In this document: in pieces, positions 12,001-24,699 of the stretch
Layout of the letters: each line of letters begins with the position of its first letter
Numbering within the stretch: the stretch's first letter is position 1
Assembly (NCBI GenBank): GCA_963693305.1
Contig: OY855907.1
Coordinates: forward strand, 34,776,301-34,840,300
Reading direction: 5' to 3'
Length of the DNA: 64,000 nucleotides
Source: Meandrina meandrites
Lineage: Eukaryota; Cnidaria; Anthozoa; Scleractinia; Meandrinidae
Made by a program: the position numbers and the translations under genes
Notes under the pieces: generated by a model
What the model was told of the DNA's origin: nothing
Seen by the model: the letters and a program-made list of their open reading frames with translations, nothing else
Database searches by the model: none

Positions 12001-12384
12001 TTGCATATGTGACAACTCGCTTGGATTATCCGGGAGTCACCCGGATACATAACGAATCTCCCGGTGTTCCATACAGGTTACCAAGGGCGTTTTCCATTCG
12101 ACCAAAAATTCCAGTTCGAAATTGCGGGTACGGGTATTCCTACGAAAAAGCAGGGCCGAACCAGGGGCTTGCCTTGGTAAACAGGTTTCCGATAAAGGCT
12201 GTGCATTAAAGTGGAAAGAAGTGTTTTTTTTTTCTGATTATTATTTTAATTGCCTCGGTAAGATTTTCGTCTTTTTCGGTGCTTTATGACGACGAGGAAG
12301 ATTGGTTACCAGTTTGCTTCTTGCGTCATCTCCTGCGAAAAGAGCCCTCGAGCATAGCTCAACCAGCGGTTACATTTATCCAAG

Positions 12385-15300
12385 ATGGCGGACGCACAAG
12401 GTGGCGGCGACTCTCAGGGTGAAATATTACTTCAGTGTCTTGTTAAAAGAAATACAGAAACATTGTGGAGTAATCGTGATTTTCTGCGTTGTCTTATCTT
12501 CCTTTTTATTCAGATAAAAAGGGAGAAAACCAAACTGTCGCACCGTCAACTACCGCCGAAGGTGGAAAAATGGTAAGGTGTAGTGTGGCTTTGTTCGTCT
12601 AAGTGCCCCTATATTCTGTTAATGTTGCATATGTCTAGAAATAAAAATTTGTGGCAATTCGCATGTACATAACCGGTTTATTAATGTCAAAATTTTAAGC
12701 TTTCTCCCGGTGAGCTCAATAGATGAAAAGCAAGATTTCATTATGGTTGAGTTGAAAACACTGACCCCCGGTCCCCGGACTACCCATTGACCCCCACTTT
12801 GTAAAAGAACATTTGGTTGATAATTTATGGAAGTCTCTAGGGGTAGTCCATTGGATAGTCCATGAAGTAGTCTGTAGGGTAGTCCACAGAGTCAGGATTC
12901 GTGTTTTCAACTCACCCAATCATTGTAGATAAATTGATATCATCATTGGGCACCAAGTGTTCCATAGGGCATGAACAAAGTTCTTCCATTATGGTCTCTG
13001 TTTGACTGACTGTTTGGTCTCGCTCCAACTTTTCCATCCAAATCCATTCTGCCCCTTTTCCACCATTCAAACGATATCTTGAGCACTTGTACATATTTTT
13101 GTCAAATTAAGAGAAAGCGTAAAATATTTAAAACTGCTACTAATAAGTTGGTAATTTACTGAGCAGAGAACAATTCAGAGTGTAATCAGGTATTAAGTAT
13201 TTTCAAGATTGGCCGAGTACACACTACGAGTCAGGGTAATTTAAAATTTATAAGCATGATTACTCTGATTTTTGAAAAAAGAAATACCATTATTCATCGG
13301 TCTGGTCTGTTCTGACAAGTGGTACCACAGGACCACCCCTTGAAGGCTTGGGGCATTTTGTCTTGTAAAATTCAAAGCAAACCAAGAAATCAAAGGAAAT
13401 TTATTGGGTGACTAGTTTCATTGCTTCAACTGCTATTTATCAATAGGCGGTTTTAATTTGTCACAGTAATTGTCGACATTCATAAATTGCCACCCATAGT
13501 GAACCATAGAAAATCTCTTTCAGATAAGTCACTGCCCTTTGGATGACTGGACAGCTGACTGGCGAAAACCCAGTATATGACCTCGCTCATCACGAGTCCC
13601 CTATAGCTTAGTCATAGGTTCGACTCTCATTGGGGAACTCGGACAATCTCTTTTCCTAGTATTTGACTTGAGAACACTTCTCCACTTATTTTTAATTTAT
13701 CTAAGTCACCATTTCACTTATCACTTATCATCTAATAATTTTTATTTCAGGCTCAAGGATCATCCAGCCAGCAAAAGAGTACAAAAGGCCAACAACAGGG
13801 AAAAGGAGGCAAACAGCAGAAAAGCGGCAAGAAACAAGACAAACAAAAACAACAGCAACAACAACAAAAAGCTGGTCCACAGCCCAGTGGAAGTAAGGGT
13901 GATAAACAAGCATCTAGCAAGGATGAGAAACCATCTGTTGCAGGAGGTGATGGCAGTGAACAGCCACAGAAGACCAAAGCAGAGCTGAAAGCTGAAAGGA
14001 GAGCCATACAGGTGAAAATCATTCTTTTAAAATTTCTTTGTGTTTAAATATTCATTATCAAATATAGATAATTATAATGTGGTATACAGGCATAGAAACC
14101 AGTAATGGGTAACCTGTGGAGCTCTCAAATGTCTCAGCCCTCTAATACATTTATAAGTTCTTTCCGCACTCATTATAGAGCATGCACACAACCATTATGT
14201 GCAGTTCTATTCTAAGGACTCATGGATTTCATTCCTGGTGGGGACTCATCACTTTCAACTTGTAAAGTGGAAGGTTTAAAACTGTGCGTTGAGCATCTCT
14301 CAATACTTTGTAATAATTATTTTACAATTAAATTTGCCTCCATCAGGAAGCACAAAGAGCAGCGAAAGCCCAAAAGCAGGCAGATACAGGAATTAAGCAC
14401 AAGACCAGTGCTGAAGGTACCTGTTACGGTTCATGAATTTAATGTTATATTATAATTAAAAGTACAGCTGGGTACTCATTCGCCATCACTTAACAAAACA
14501 AATACATGTGCACACCCAGTAAAAGGGAGGGAGGAGTGAAAAGAGCACAGTCAGCCAAAACAGCACCCCCTTACACAATTGCGACATTTTCAAATTAGCA
14601 TGTTTCATATGCCATTACAAACCCAAGTCTTAGCGGCTTTTATTAATGCCATAGACAGCTGCAGACCAGAATCGGCTCATCAGCCTACATGCAATTTAAA
14701 AATGTAGTTAAAATTTGTATTTTATTTTTTATTGGTAGGAGCTCATCTTGTTCGGGTGGCTCTTGATCTTCAAGCAGATGACGAGAAAGTTCAAAAGAAA
14801 GTGGCCAAGAAATTAGCAAGACAACAGGTGCATTGAATAATAGAACAATTATCATCCTGCTTAAGTAACCTTGCAGTATAACATCAGATTTTAGCCAACT
14901 CCACCTCTGGTCTTACCAGCTAATTATCAGACAATATTTTGCATGATTTTGCAGGATAATTGTTAAGTATGGGATGATTTTTAAAGAGTAAATTATTTTT
15001 TTGGTATTAACATGAAACATTCATTTGTCATAAGCATGAGACAAACTTAAGTTAAAATTTTAGTCCCCGATGGGAATTGAACCCATGGCATCCAAGATAC
15101 CAGTTGGGTGCCCTAACCACTGAGCTTCAAGAAAGTCTTAGGATGCTTTCCATAAGTCAGAACTGGCTGGCTGGTTCAGTGGTGTTGAATGTAAAATGGG
15201 CCTTTTCCATGAGATTTTTTCCACAAATCCACCATACAATAATTATTTATGTATTGACTGATTTGACAGGACAAATCTGACCAACAACGGAATTCTGTTC

Positions 15301-18300
15301 TTGAATGCACCAGTCTGGCCGGCCAGTTCTGGTTCAGAGCCGGTGGAAAGCACCCTTAATGAACTAGGCCATATAGTTTACTAGGTTCATCAATTTTTGT
15401 TGTGAGTACATTAATAGAAGTTCAATTCTTACACCTTTTTGCAGGTTCCTCAACGCACAACACCTCAGAAGAAAGTTGGTTTATTTTCCCACCTTCATCA
15501 ATATGAGAAGGACTTGTCGTTGACACAAGAAATAAGGTGCAATGTGTATAATAGTTAAATACATTTGATATTGTGTAAAAATTAGTGCAAATGATTATCA
15601 CTTATGACAAAACAAATTTTATTAATTCATGATATTCACTACCTGGCTGTGTACACTTTGTACACTGTACATGTAAGTACCTGTAGTTTTCTCTACTTTG
15701 CTTATGATTCCACTGCCAGAGTTCTTCTTTGTTTTGATAAAAGCACATCTTAGAGATCGAATAAGTAAGGCTTGAGGGAATATTATACTACAAAAATTAG
15801 CGAAAATAATAAATGACATTTCAACACCTTCAACATTTTACTTGACAATGGCATCCCAAAGATGTTGAAATGTCGTTTATTATTTTCGCTTATTATTGTA
15901 TTGAAAAAATCATTTTTTTAAGGGTAAAGCTGCATTGGCTACCACATGCCTATTTTTCTACAGTTGACTCTTGATAACTTGAACCTTCATGAAATCTAAA
16001 TGCGGGTTTGATTATTATCAAGGATATTGCATCATGTAGTAAGAAATGGCCAGAAGGGGAATAAAAAAAAAGTTTGAGTTGGTGAGTTTTTGGGTTGCAA
16101 CTGTATTTCTGCCCTATATACACCTTTTCATTTGGTTTTATGAATGCACCAGGGTATTACGAGTTTTGAATTGCTGCAGTTTGTTTCCAAATGGGAATAT
16201 AAGAACTGAGTAAAATGCAGGCATCTAACAACTTTCTCCGAGGGTCTTCCTGAATTAACACTGAGGAATGCATACTTTATTTTGATTGAAAAAAACATTT
16301 AACATTGTGGCCCTGCATCCAGTAAAAGTGACAAGCTCTGATGAGTTTGAAAAAAATATGGCAGCCATGGCAATAAGTAGAATGTGGCTTTCAATAATTA
16401 AACCTGAAGGTGATATGTGATCTTCGCAGTGAATTTCCAATTTAAGCAATTGGAATAAAGAAGCCTGAATAAAATCAGGGCTTCAACGGGATTCGAACCC
16501 ATGACCTCGGCGATACCGGTGCGATGCTCTACCAACTGAGCTATGAAGCCACACATTGGGAGGGATTGACAATTGACCTCGCTCCCAATGTGTGGCTTCA
16601 TAGCTCAATTGGTAGAGCATCGCACCGGTATCGCTGAGGTCATGGGTTCGAATCCTGTTGAAGCCCTGATTTTTTTTCAGGCTTCTTTATTCCAATTGCT
16701 TAAATTGGAAATTCACTGCGAAGATCACATATCAACTTCATATATAATTATCCGCAGTTCATATATGAATCATTTCATATACATTACATCAATAATTAAA
16801 CCCCTCAGTCTTTTAACAAGGTGGTTTTTTATTTCTGCCCGCAAAGTTTGGGAAGCGCAGGAAACAGCCACATTCATCCAGCGATAATCACCCTTGGTGT
16901 ACAGTATGCTAAGGGAATCATTTGTGGATCGAATGCCAGATGCGTTGCTCTACTTCTAGCCTTCAAAAAGGTAAGGCTGTAAATAAATACTGTAAAATTC
17001 TGAAAATAAGGCCCTCCCCCCTGCCCTCAGAATTTAAGCCCTCTAAAGAGATTAGACACAAACATTCTTCCAAAAAGTTGCTATCAAAGGCACTGAAAAA
17101 CCATGTAACTTGGGGTTTCCCGATATTTGATTCCAGTGCTAAAAAGATATACACAACATTTATTTTGTAAATTTGCCAAAAAAAGTGATCACTCATAAAC
17201 TACCACAGCTGTTAAAGTTTTGGAATTTTGAATTCCCTGATGCAACTAGCAGTTACTTTGGATATAATATGTTAGCCTTGCACTTGACAGTCAGGCCTTC
17301 ATGTGAGTGTTATTTCCTAAAATTTGGGGTTTAATTCGCTTATAGTATTTATTATACATGTACTACATGTATAGCAGGACAAGACAGTAGCCAGCAAGAG
17401 GAAAAATGAAGTACTTGCCTCATCTAGATTTTACCCCAAAATTGAAATCAAAATATTTTTTGTTGGAAAATAATCCTCAGTCAAATTCGTTCTCTCACTG
17501 GAGAAATACCTCTTGAAAAATGCTGAAAATAGCGTTTCAGGGTTTCTAGATTTCAGACCCCCCCCCCCCCCCCCCCCCCGCCTCATCTTTGTCAAAAGTT
17601 TGACTGGCCCCTAAAGTAGTTACACTGTATATATGTAACTATTCATTATTTAAGTAAGCATTATTTTCACAAGTCTTGTTTTGACAGTTAATTGCAGATT
17701 ATGTCACTCCACCACAGAAGGAGCTATGCAGAGACCTTGATTCAAAGATTAAACCAAATATTAGGTAATAGTGCAAATTTTCACTGACAGTGGTGCAGAT
17801 CAAACCATCTTGTTTTGTTCCAGTGCTCCTCTGTTTTTGATCAATATATATATATATTTTTTATTAAATACTTTTTTGTGCATCTAGCCTTAATTTGTGT
17901 TTTAACCTGACACAATACCTCAAAAATTTGTTGCATTTCTCTTAAGTGACAGCTATTACAACTGCATATTAGTATCATGGTTAACAGAGTTTTTTCATTT
18001 CATGCCCCATGTGTAACAATATTTGGAGGTTCTGTCTCCATGTTGCCTTTGAGCAGAATCAGAAACTGCACAAAAAAATAATAAAAGAAAATAACAAGCA
18101 AAACAAAACAGAAAACAAAGCCCCTGGCAACCAGGATACATTATTATAGGAAGTCTTTTTTTGCTGTCATGGCAGTGTACATTTCTCCCACATTGAGAAA
18201 ACCTATTCCTTATAGCAGTATGCAAGATGTACTTGACAAATTTTACATGGCATAGCTGTAATGAGTGTCCTGTAGTTCAGTGTTAAAGTAGTTGACCATT

Positions 18301-20043
18301 GTGTTAGGAATTATGCAGTAGGTTTGACTCTATCTGGGAGAACTTCGAATCTTTTCTCCAGTAGATTGTCTCACTTGACTTATTGTTGAATATCTTTCCC
18401 ATATTTTCCTTTACTCCACAGTTTCTTGACCCAATGCCGTCCACTGTCTGTCAGTATGGGTAATGCCATCAAATATCTGAAACTGCAGATTACCCACACT
18501 CCACCTGATATGGCTGAAGATAAGGTAAATGTCATGTTTGTAACAGGAGGGGGTGGGGTGGGGGAGTTAGTATGTGAGGAAACATGGCCACGCTTAGTCT
18601 TTCTTCAAGGGTGGTTACACCCGCAATAACTTAACCATAAGGTCACAAACAGTGTGTACTCTGCCAAGTGCCTTCCATTTGATCAACGTGCACTCATGGA
18701 AACCAGCCTTTTCAGATTAAGGACCACATGTAGTTTACACGGGTGACCCCGCAGTGACAGGTACAAGACAGGTGTAAGATAAACGATCTTTCGGCACGCG
18801 CCGGTAAGGTCAGTAAGTCAAGTAACAAAAAAGTTATTTCTCCGTTTCGGCGATTTCTAAAAGAAGAAATAACAAGCCATTGAAAGAACAATGAACTATA
18901 AAGAAAAGAAAAAAACAATAAGCTAGTCCATACATACTAATGAGCATAGGCATATTTATGCAGCGTATACGCACATACATGTACGCAAATACGCATACGC
19001 GCGTATGCGCAAAAGCATACGCATATTTCGCGTATATTTTGGGACGCTTATTTCTGAGCGGTACTGTAACAAGGAATATCATTTTCTTGTGCTTGCACTT
19101 TCGGTTTATGCTCGTGCTTGTGCTAGCATCAGTTCGGTTTCCACTTACATGTACATTTTTGTGCTTGCTCTTGCCTCTTACATGAAAACCAACTAGTTAA
19201 AAGATAAAGTGTTCTTTAGTTTGACTTTGCTTATAATAAGAGTATTCCAATCTAACGAGAGACTGTTTTCTATTCGTCAGGCTAAAAACAACCTTATACA
19301 GAGCATCGACAAGTTTATCCAGGAAAGAATTGTTTTAGCTGGGGTAGCTATCTCCGAGACCTATGCAAGAACTAAGATCAATGATGGGGATGTAATTCTC
19401 ACATACGCTTGGTATGCTCAATCAGTATTTTGTTAGCTCGTCTAATGGTAGCCGGGGTAAATAGATATCTGTGATACTGGCTGCGTAGCCCCACAGTCTA
19501 GGTTTCCACAGATCATTAAACGGTCAGGAAAAAATAACTTGAAAATCCTTGGATGTCAGGGACAAGTCACTGAATTTCATTTGGAGTCCGAGAAAATTGA
19601 CATTGTGAAGAAAGTCAGGGAAACTTGAAATGATAGCACCACTGATTTAGGAAGAAACATTTCAGGTCAGTGTGATCTCAGCAATGCTTTTTTTTTCTCT
19701 TTAAAAGCGGAGGTTGGAGGCCACCTCTTTATCTGACATTTTGTAATTATTTGGTCGAGGGAATTTTATTCTCATCAGGCAAAAGTCAGGGAATTTTGAA
19801 AACTGATGTCTGTGGTTACCATGCTTGTAATTCTACTGGTCCTCCAGTGTAGCAGTTGCTATTGTTTGCGGACTAGGGGCATTGTTCCTGTTGTTTGTTC
19901 TATTGTTCTCTTGAAGATAAGGGTAGTGAGTCATTCATGTGAGAGATCTTGCGAGAGCTGCTATCCGACCCCACCGGAAAATAATTTATTAAGGGAAAAT
20001 CAAAATTCACGCCAATCCTGATTTCTGATTCTGTCTTTAATTG

Positions 20044-20103
<60 letters not shown>

Positions 20104-22580
20104 AGTCAGTCAGTCTGTCTGTCTATCAGTCAGTCTGTCAGTCTGTCTGTCTCTGTCTGATAGCGCAGGGTTAAACATTATAAATTAATACTTTACTAAG
20201 TTTTCTTTTTGTTATAATTTTCTTTTTAGTTCCTCGTTAGTCTTGAAGATTTTAAAAGATGCGCACAATGCCGGAAAGAAATTCAGAGTGGTGGTTGTTG
20301 ACTCCAGACCAAAGTTTGAAGGTAAGTTTTATTATTTTGTTCCTTGGCTTAAGTTTAAGGTAGAAGCCTATTTCAAAAACTTACGTGATCCTCGGTAATC
20401 TTCGGAGACCCTTCGGTCAAACTTTGGCAATCTTCGGAATACTGCGGTTGGTTTTCGGTAATCTTGGAAAGTAGTCGAGCTATTTTGAGAAATCTTTGGA
20501 GGTATTTGAAACCCTTTCCGATGGCTTTTCGGTTATGTTTTTGGTGATTTTCAGACTTCCGGTTAAGTTTGATAATCTTTGGGTAAGTTAAGACCTTTCT
20601 ACAACTGATTTACATTTGCTAAATGATCACGATATATTTGAAAATTAAACTAAGAAAACTAAGCTGTTGATTACCGTGGTAAATAAAGTTGTGCAATACA
20701 CAAGATTTGCACAATTTGTCTAGGATCGAGAATTTGTGCCATACACGTGGCTTGTTGTTCGCGTCAATTTAATTTGAGCTCAAAGTCGCTCTTCTAAGAT
20801 TATGACCACATATTTCGCGCTAAAATGAAACACGGTCGCACGCCCTGGCTGGCACACTCTTTGACTATAGACATATACTAGAAATGTTGTGCTGGTACTT
20901 GATTCTTAAGTTTCCTAACAATTTGCGCCTCCATTCATTAGGTCGCGAGTGTCTAAGAAGATTAGTGAAACACGGGATAAGATGTTCCTACGTGTTGATC
21001 AGCGCTATATCCTATGTTATAAAAGAGGTTGGTGAATTTTAAAGGAGTTAAAAATTTGTTCGGTGATAGACTCTGTAGACTCTGTCGTACAATACTTGAA
21101 GGCCTCACGTTTAACTTTTAGTCGTATTTCTATGGATCTAATGCACGTCTTTATCTATTAGTACGGTCAGGTGCAGTAAAGTACAGTGCTGACTGAGAAT
21201 TAAAATGTGAACTACGAGAAACTAATGCGTGGTTCCGGGTCCAGGTTCCAACGTCAAATCGTATGTCATAACCTTTGGTTAGGCTTTAGCCAGTTGCGAT
21301 TGAGGAATTATCATTTGAAATATTAATTTGTCGTGTGATATAATGCACCTAAGAACCGTAAGACGAGAAAATGTCGAATGCTCCTCAGCTCAACTTTGGT
21401 TAAAGGGTCATCATTTTATTTTTGATTGTGTAGGACTTTGCGGCTCAGGCAAATTAAAATGTGTCAACTGACAAATGGCCAGCATTGCAGCTGGAAGAAT
21501 GAGCATTACTATTCAGGACATTCACGTCAAATTAGCTAAGATACATTGTTTTGTTTCTCTCTCGTCTCTTATCCATTCCTAGGTGTCAAAAGTGTTCCTT
21601 GGCGCCCATGCTCTGCTCGCCAATGGTTACGTCAAGTCACGTGTTGGTTCGTCAATGGTCGCTATGATGGCCCAGGCCTCCAACGTCCCGGTGCTTGTCT
21701 GTTGTGAGACGTACAAGTTCTGCGATAGAGTTCAGACTGATTCGTTTGTTTCCAATGAGCTGAGTAAGGACATACGACATTAGTAGCTAGCACCGTAAAA
21801 AAAAGTTTCTTTCTCCTCGAAACTGCGGGAGGCACGGTGGCCTTATGGTCAGTGCGCTGGCTTCCGATTTATGCGGTCGGGATTCGAGCTCTTCCCGGGG
21901 TCAATGTACTGCGTTCTTGGACAAGACATGCTACTCTCGTAGTGCCTCTCTCCACCTACTTGTCTAAAAGTGTCTTATAATGCTATCCCATTCGTGGTGT
22001 TGGGGGAAGGGTGGGGGGAGGGTGATAGCGGTACTCGTAGTTACTTCATACCAAGAGCGGAATAAAGTGCCATCCAGCCGCCCGGTCGAAGATTTTCCCG
22101 TCGGGCAAACTGACACCTTTTCAGTCACAAGGGCCAAGGCAATTGGCCTGCTGACTTAATCATAACAAAGTAAATTTCGACAAGCGGACAAATTTTTCCA
22201 GGAAAGCAAAATTTAGGAGCTGCTTGTCTAAAATGCAAGCTGGAATTCAATTTCATTTTTTAATCCTAGCGTACAAAAGTAAGCTCACCAGAGAGAGAAA
22301 AAAAATAAATCTTCAAGCCCTCAAATAATATTACGTTTGAAAATCGATCTGGACTTTAATGATCGTTTCTCTAGGCGACCCAGATGACTTGGTACCGCTG
22401 AACAGGGAAAGCCCGGATGTTCTATCTGACTGGCGTGACGTCAACTCCCTTCACCTACTAAACCTAGTTTATGACGTCACTCCACCTCATTTCGTCTCCA
22501 TGGTGATCACCGAAGTGGGAATGATTCCCTGCACGTCGGTACCAGTAGTACTACGAGTCCAGAACCCCGAGCAGCAGTAG
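12385..22580 (+). CDS. EIF2B4: Translation initiation factor eIF2B subunit delta
   Basis: Fourteen exons, all bounded by GT..AG and joining in one frame: 12385-12418, 12514-12572, 13751-14011, 14347-14416, 14739-14827, 15445-15536, 16847-16970, 17688-17764, 18422-18524, 19281-19411, 20230-20321, 20942-21027, 21583-21763 and 22375-22580. The sum is 1605 nt, 534 residues, close to the human protein (about 520). eIF2B is the GDP/GTP exchange factor for eIF2 in the cytosol; delta is a regulatory-core subunit that senses phosphorylated eIF2-alpha. The N-terminal 170 residues are low-complexity, Lys/Gln-rich with a [10 protein letters not shown] segment typical of delta. From about residue 190 the IF-2B alpha/beta/delta fold is present ([82 protein letters not shown]). 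It ends ..VQNPEQQ-stop. Acceptor 16846 (aaag) was chosen over a nearby cag because only it keeps frame. Confidence 0.96.
13751..14011 (+). other. EIF2B4: EIF2B4 exon 3: Gln/Lys-rich tract
   Basis: This exon encodes the low-complexity N-terminal extension, including a run of six glutamines in a KQ-rich context near protein residue 65. Length-variable, charged N-termini are normal for eIF2B delta. The frame is fixed by the following [10 protein letters not shown] segment. Confidence 0.9.
15062..15136 (-). mobile_element. tRNA-like SINE head in EIF2B4 intron 5
   Basis: Read on the minus strand it has an A-box-like gctcagtggttagggcacc and a B-box-like gggttcaattcccat with tRNA spacing. The acceptor stem ends do not pair well, so it is a tRNA-derived repeat rather than a functional tRNA gene. 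Confidence 0.55.
16411..16734. mobile_element. Two tRNA-derived SINEs head-to-head, forming a palindrome
   Basis: A SINE on the minus strand (16562 down to 16411) and one on the plus strand (16582-16734) are near-perfect inverted copies separated by 19 bp (16563-16581). Each head holds an A-box (tagctcagttggtagagc) and a B-box (gggttcgaatcc), and ends in the tRNA-like gaagcc; the bodies share 'ttccaattgcttaaattgga'. The head encodes the accidental reading [12 protein letters not shown], which I recall as frequent in predicted coral proteins (recollection, not checked). It sits in intron 6 of EIF2B4. Confidence 0.85.
18240..18360 (+). mobile_element. Degenerate tRNA-derived repeat in EIF2B4 intron 8
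   Basis: Weak A-box-like (gtagttcagtgttaaagtag) and B-box-like (aggtttgactctatctggga) elements occur with tRNA-like spacing. It is strongly decayed and noncoding. Confidence 0.35.
20043..20160 (+). repeat. GTCT tetranucleotide microsatellite
   Basis: About 15 perfect GTCT units (20045-20102) are followed by interrupted gtca/gtct units. Located in EIF2B4 intron 10. Confidence 0.95.
21834..21970 (+). mobile_element. tRNA-derived SINE in EIF2B4 intron 13
   Basis: The head is tRNA-like (ggcacggtggccttatggtc..gtgcgctgg..gggattcgagct). The body carries 'ttcttggacaagaca', a motif recalled from widespread metazoan SINE tails. Inserted about 70 bp after exon 13. Confidence 0.65.
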
Positions 22581-23286
22581 TACATTACATTTTACCTTAC
22601 GTGAAGTAACTCATTGGTGTTGGTGAGAAACGACTGAGACCGCGATTTTCGGGAAAGGCGTTGCTAAGCAATAGGATGTATCGTCGTCGCGAGCTTGCGG
22701 TGCTCTTGTCTTATTGGCCAATCCAAATCGAAAAGAGTACGGGTCGGGACTTCCCGTAGCGGAACCTATTTGCCCGAGTGAGCTTCGACTGATTTTTGGA
22801 CCGCATCCATTTGAAACCAGTCTCCTGTGAAACGTCTTTGGCTTATTATCTTTGAACACGTGATCATTTTGTCGCTACGAATGATAACTCTCCGTTGGTA
22901 AATTTGAAAGTCGAAACAGCTAAGGAACAGTGTAACGTTGTATGCTTGTATAGTTACAGATAAATGTCCAGATAAATGATAAAAAGAAGATAAAATTTGA
23001 TTGCAACTAAACTAGTAGTAATCCGAGTTTAGGGGTCGACCTTTGATGGATAGTCAGGCAGTGGCAAGAGACCAACATCGTCGGCATACTATGCCTTTTG
23101 CCTCACTTAGAGCGACATGTAGTTTGTTTGTATTGAAACCGCTGCGGTCTGCGCATGTTTGCTGCTTATTGCGCTAACACGCGAGGCAAGGGAGAAACAT
23201 TGTTTATATCATGCGTTCTGTAATTTCGTCTTTAGCAATGACGTCTTCTAGAGTAAATACAAAACAACAGTAAAAATGACTTCTAA
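22581..23286. other. 3' flank of EIF2B4
   Basis: Presumed 3' UTR and intergenic DNA. No second gene, RNA or clearly bounded repeat seen. Confidence 0.35.
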
Positions 23287-23730
23287 AATATAGTCGAATT
23301 CCTATCAAGCGGCCACCCATTATGCGGCCACCCCCTATTAAGCGGCAAGTTGTTGAAGTCCCGAAACTGTTGTCAGTGCAATACTGTAAATAAACGGCCG
23401 CGGCCACCTCTTTGCCGTCCCGATGAGCGTTCTTCCATTGTATTAACCCCTATTCAGCGGCCAGCAAGAATGTAATATACAATATTTGGCTTTGTTTTCA
23501 CACAAGGTCGGCCAGACGAGTCTATTAAAGAAAGCTACGGTTGATAAAATCATTCAAACAGAGATTTATTGTCGTTTCGATGTGATTCCTTGATTTCTTT
23601 TTAGGCTATTTAGTATTGAAATAACGTGATCTTTCTAAAAGGCGTTATGTTAATTTCTTACGAGCCCCTATTAAGCGGCCAGTTGCCGTTTTCCCAAGGG
23701 TGGTCGCTTAATTGGGGTTCAACTGTAATG
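23287..23730. mobile_element. Interspersed repeat with 'aagcggcca' motifs
   Basis: Several direct and inverted copies of a tattaagcggcca-type motif occur (near 23305, 23335, 23450, 23670), ending in 'ggtcgcttaattggggttca'. The structure suggests a MITE-like noncoding element; ends and target duplication are not resolved. Confidence 0.5.
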
Positions 23731-23954
23731 TACGTACTACTGAATTAAATTAATTTTAACAACCATGTCACGAAACCTAGCTACCTGGCCAGATTCGATC
23801 TTACATTACTTCGGCTGTTTTCCTTTTCTATACCATTGTCCTTTTTATAATTGTACTCTCCGTCATGAAAGTAAAAGTTCATACAAAAACACTGTTTAGA
23901 CAATAATCTCAATAAAATTTTACGTAAAAAACGTTTCCTTAATGAGTCGAGTTA

Positions 23955-24665
23955 TCAAAACACACAGAATCGGCCCTCCATTCGTTCGATTATTTCTTCA
24001 AGGATCCGACAATAATTAATGGGTTCGAGCAGATCACAGAGCTCTTCGTAATCTTGTTTCAATTCTGCCAAGCTGAAAGAACGGGCCTTGTGTATGCAAT
24101 CTGTTATGAGCCTCTCCAATTTGTATTCCTGAGCAAGAATTATCAAAATTAGCACTTGTTCCTTCTCCGGATTGGATTGCATTTGCTGTGGTAAAAAATC
24201 GGTAAAGTATTCCCGAATGTTCAAACGACCTGCACAAATGGAACCAGAGGCAGCCACAAGGAAGTCTTCGCACTTTTCAAGCAGAACCTCTATTTGATAT
24301 TCGTCGGCGAGTTTCAACAAGTAAAAACAGGTTTCGATCACAATTGGTCTCTCACCGAGAGAGTACACCATAAGGATCAACTCTTGAAATTCAACGTGCT
24401 TTTTGCCAGGAAGAGCGATTTCTGATTTTGTCTTTTCCAAAAAGTTCGACGAGAACATTTTGTCGAAGACGAGGGAGCAACGTGATAAAACCCACCGATG
24501 AACGTGGAACATTTGTTCCTCGACTACAAAGATCACATCGCTTGATGCCCACACTTTGGAGAAATCGACTGCGTAGAAAACGCCTTCTTTTTTCATCACA
24601 TCACGGGTAAGGTCTATGGCTTGTGGAGGATCTGTATTGGTGTCCGCTTTTTCTTCGCCGACCAT
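23955..24665 (-). CDS. BTB/POZ domain protein, intronless
   Basis: Single uninterrupted frame of 236 codons from the ATG at 24665 to the stop at 23955. The open frame extends 10 codons upstream only through a GTG, so this ATG is chosen. Residues ~30-130 form a BTB/POZ fold: the DVIFVVEEQMFHVHRWVLS strand-helix core, then SLVFDKMF, then the hydrophobic LLKLADEYQIEVLLEKCEDF helix pair. The C-terminal ~100 residues are helical (ILAQEYKLERLITDCI) and resemble the region after BTB in BTB-BACK proteins, but no Kelch or MATH domain follows. BTB proteins dimerise and many are Cullin-3 adaptors; the partner here is unknown. Lack of introns beside intron-rich neighbours suggests retroposition or a recently expanded family. 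Confidence 0.85.
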   Translation of the reverse strand: MVGEEKADTNTDPPQAIDLTRDVMKKEGVFYAVDFSKVWASSDVIFVVEEQMFHVHRWVLSRCSLVFDKMFSSNFLEKTKSEIALPGKKHVEFQELILMVYSLGERPIVIETCFYLLKLADEYQIEVLLEKCEDFLVAASGSICAGRLNIREYFTDFLPQQMQSNPEKEQVLILIILAQEYKLERLITDCIHKARSFSLAELKQDYEELCDLLEPINYCRILEEIIERMEGRFCVF

Positions 24666-24699
24666 TATTGTAATCAAAATAAACGCACTTTGCACTGTT

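Noticed and set aside
13561..13640. tRNA-derived SINE fragment in EIF2B4 intron 2
   Set aside because: Only a weak B-box-like string (ggttcgactctca) is visible; too little to call.
16480..16680. Possible true tRNA genes
   Set aside because: A- and B-boxes are present, but the anticodon arm does not form a normal 7-nt loop on a 5-bp stem and each is joined to a SINE body.
16398..16887. Frames reading [12 protein letters not shown] on both strands
   Set aside because: They are translations of the tRNA-derived SINE heads, not genes.
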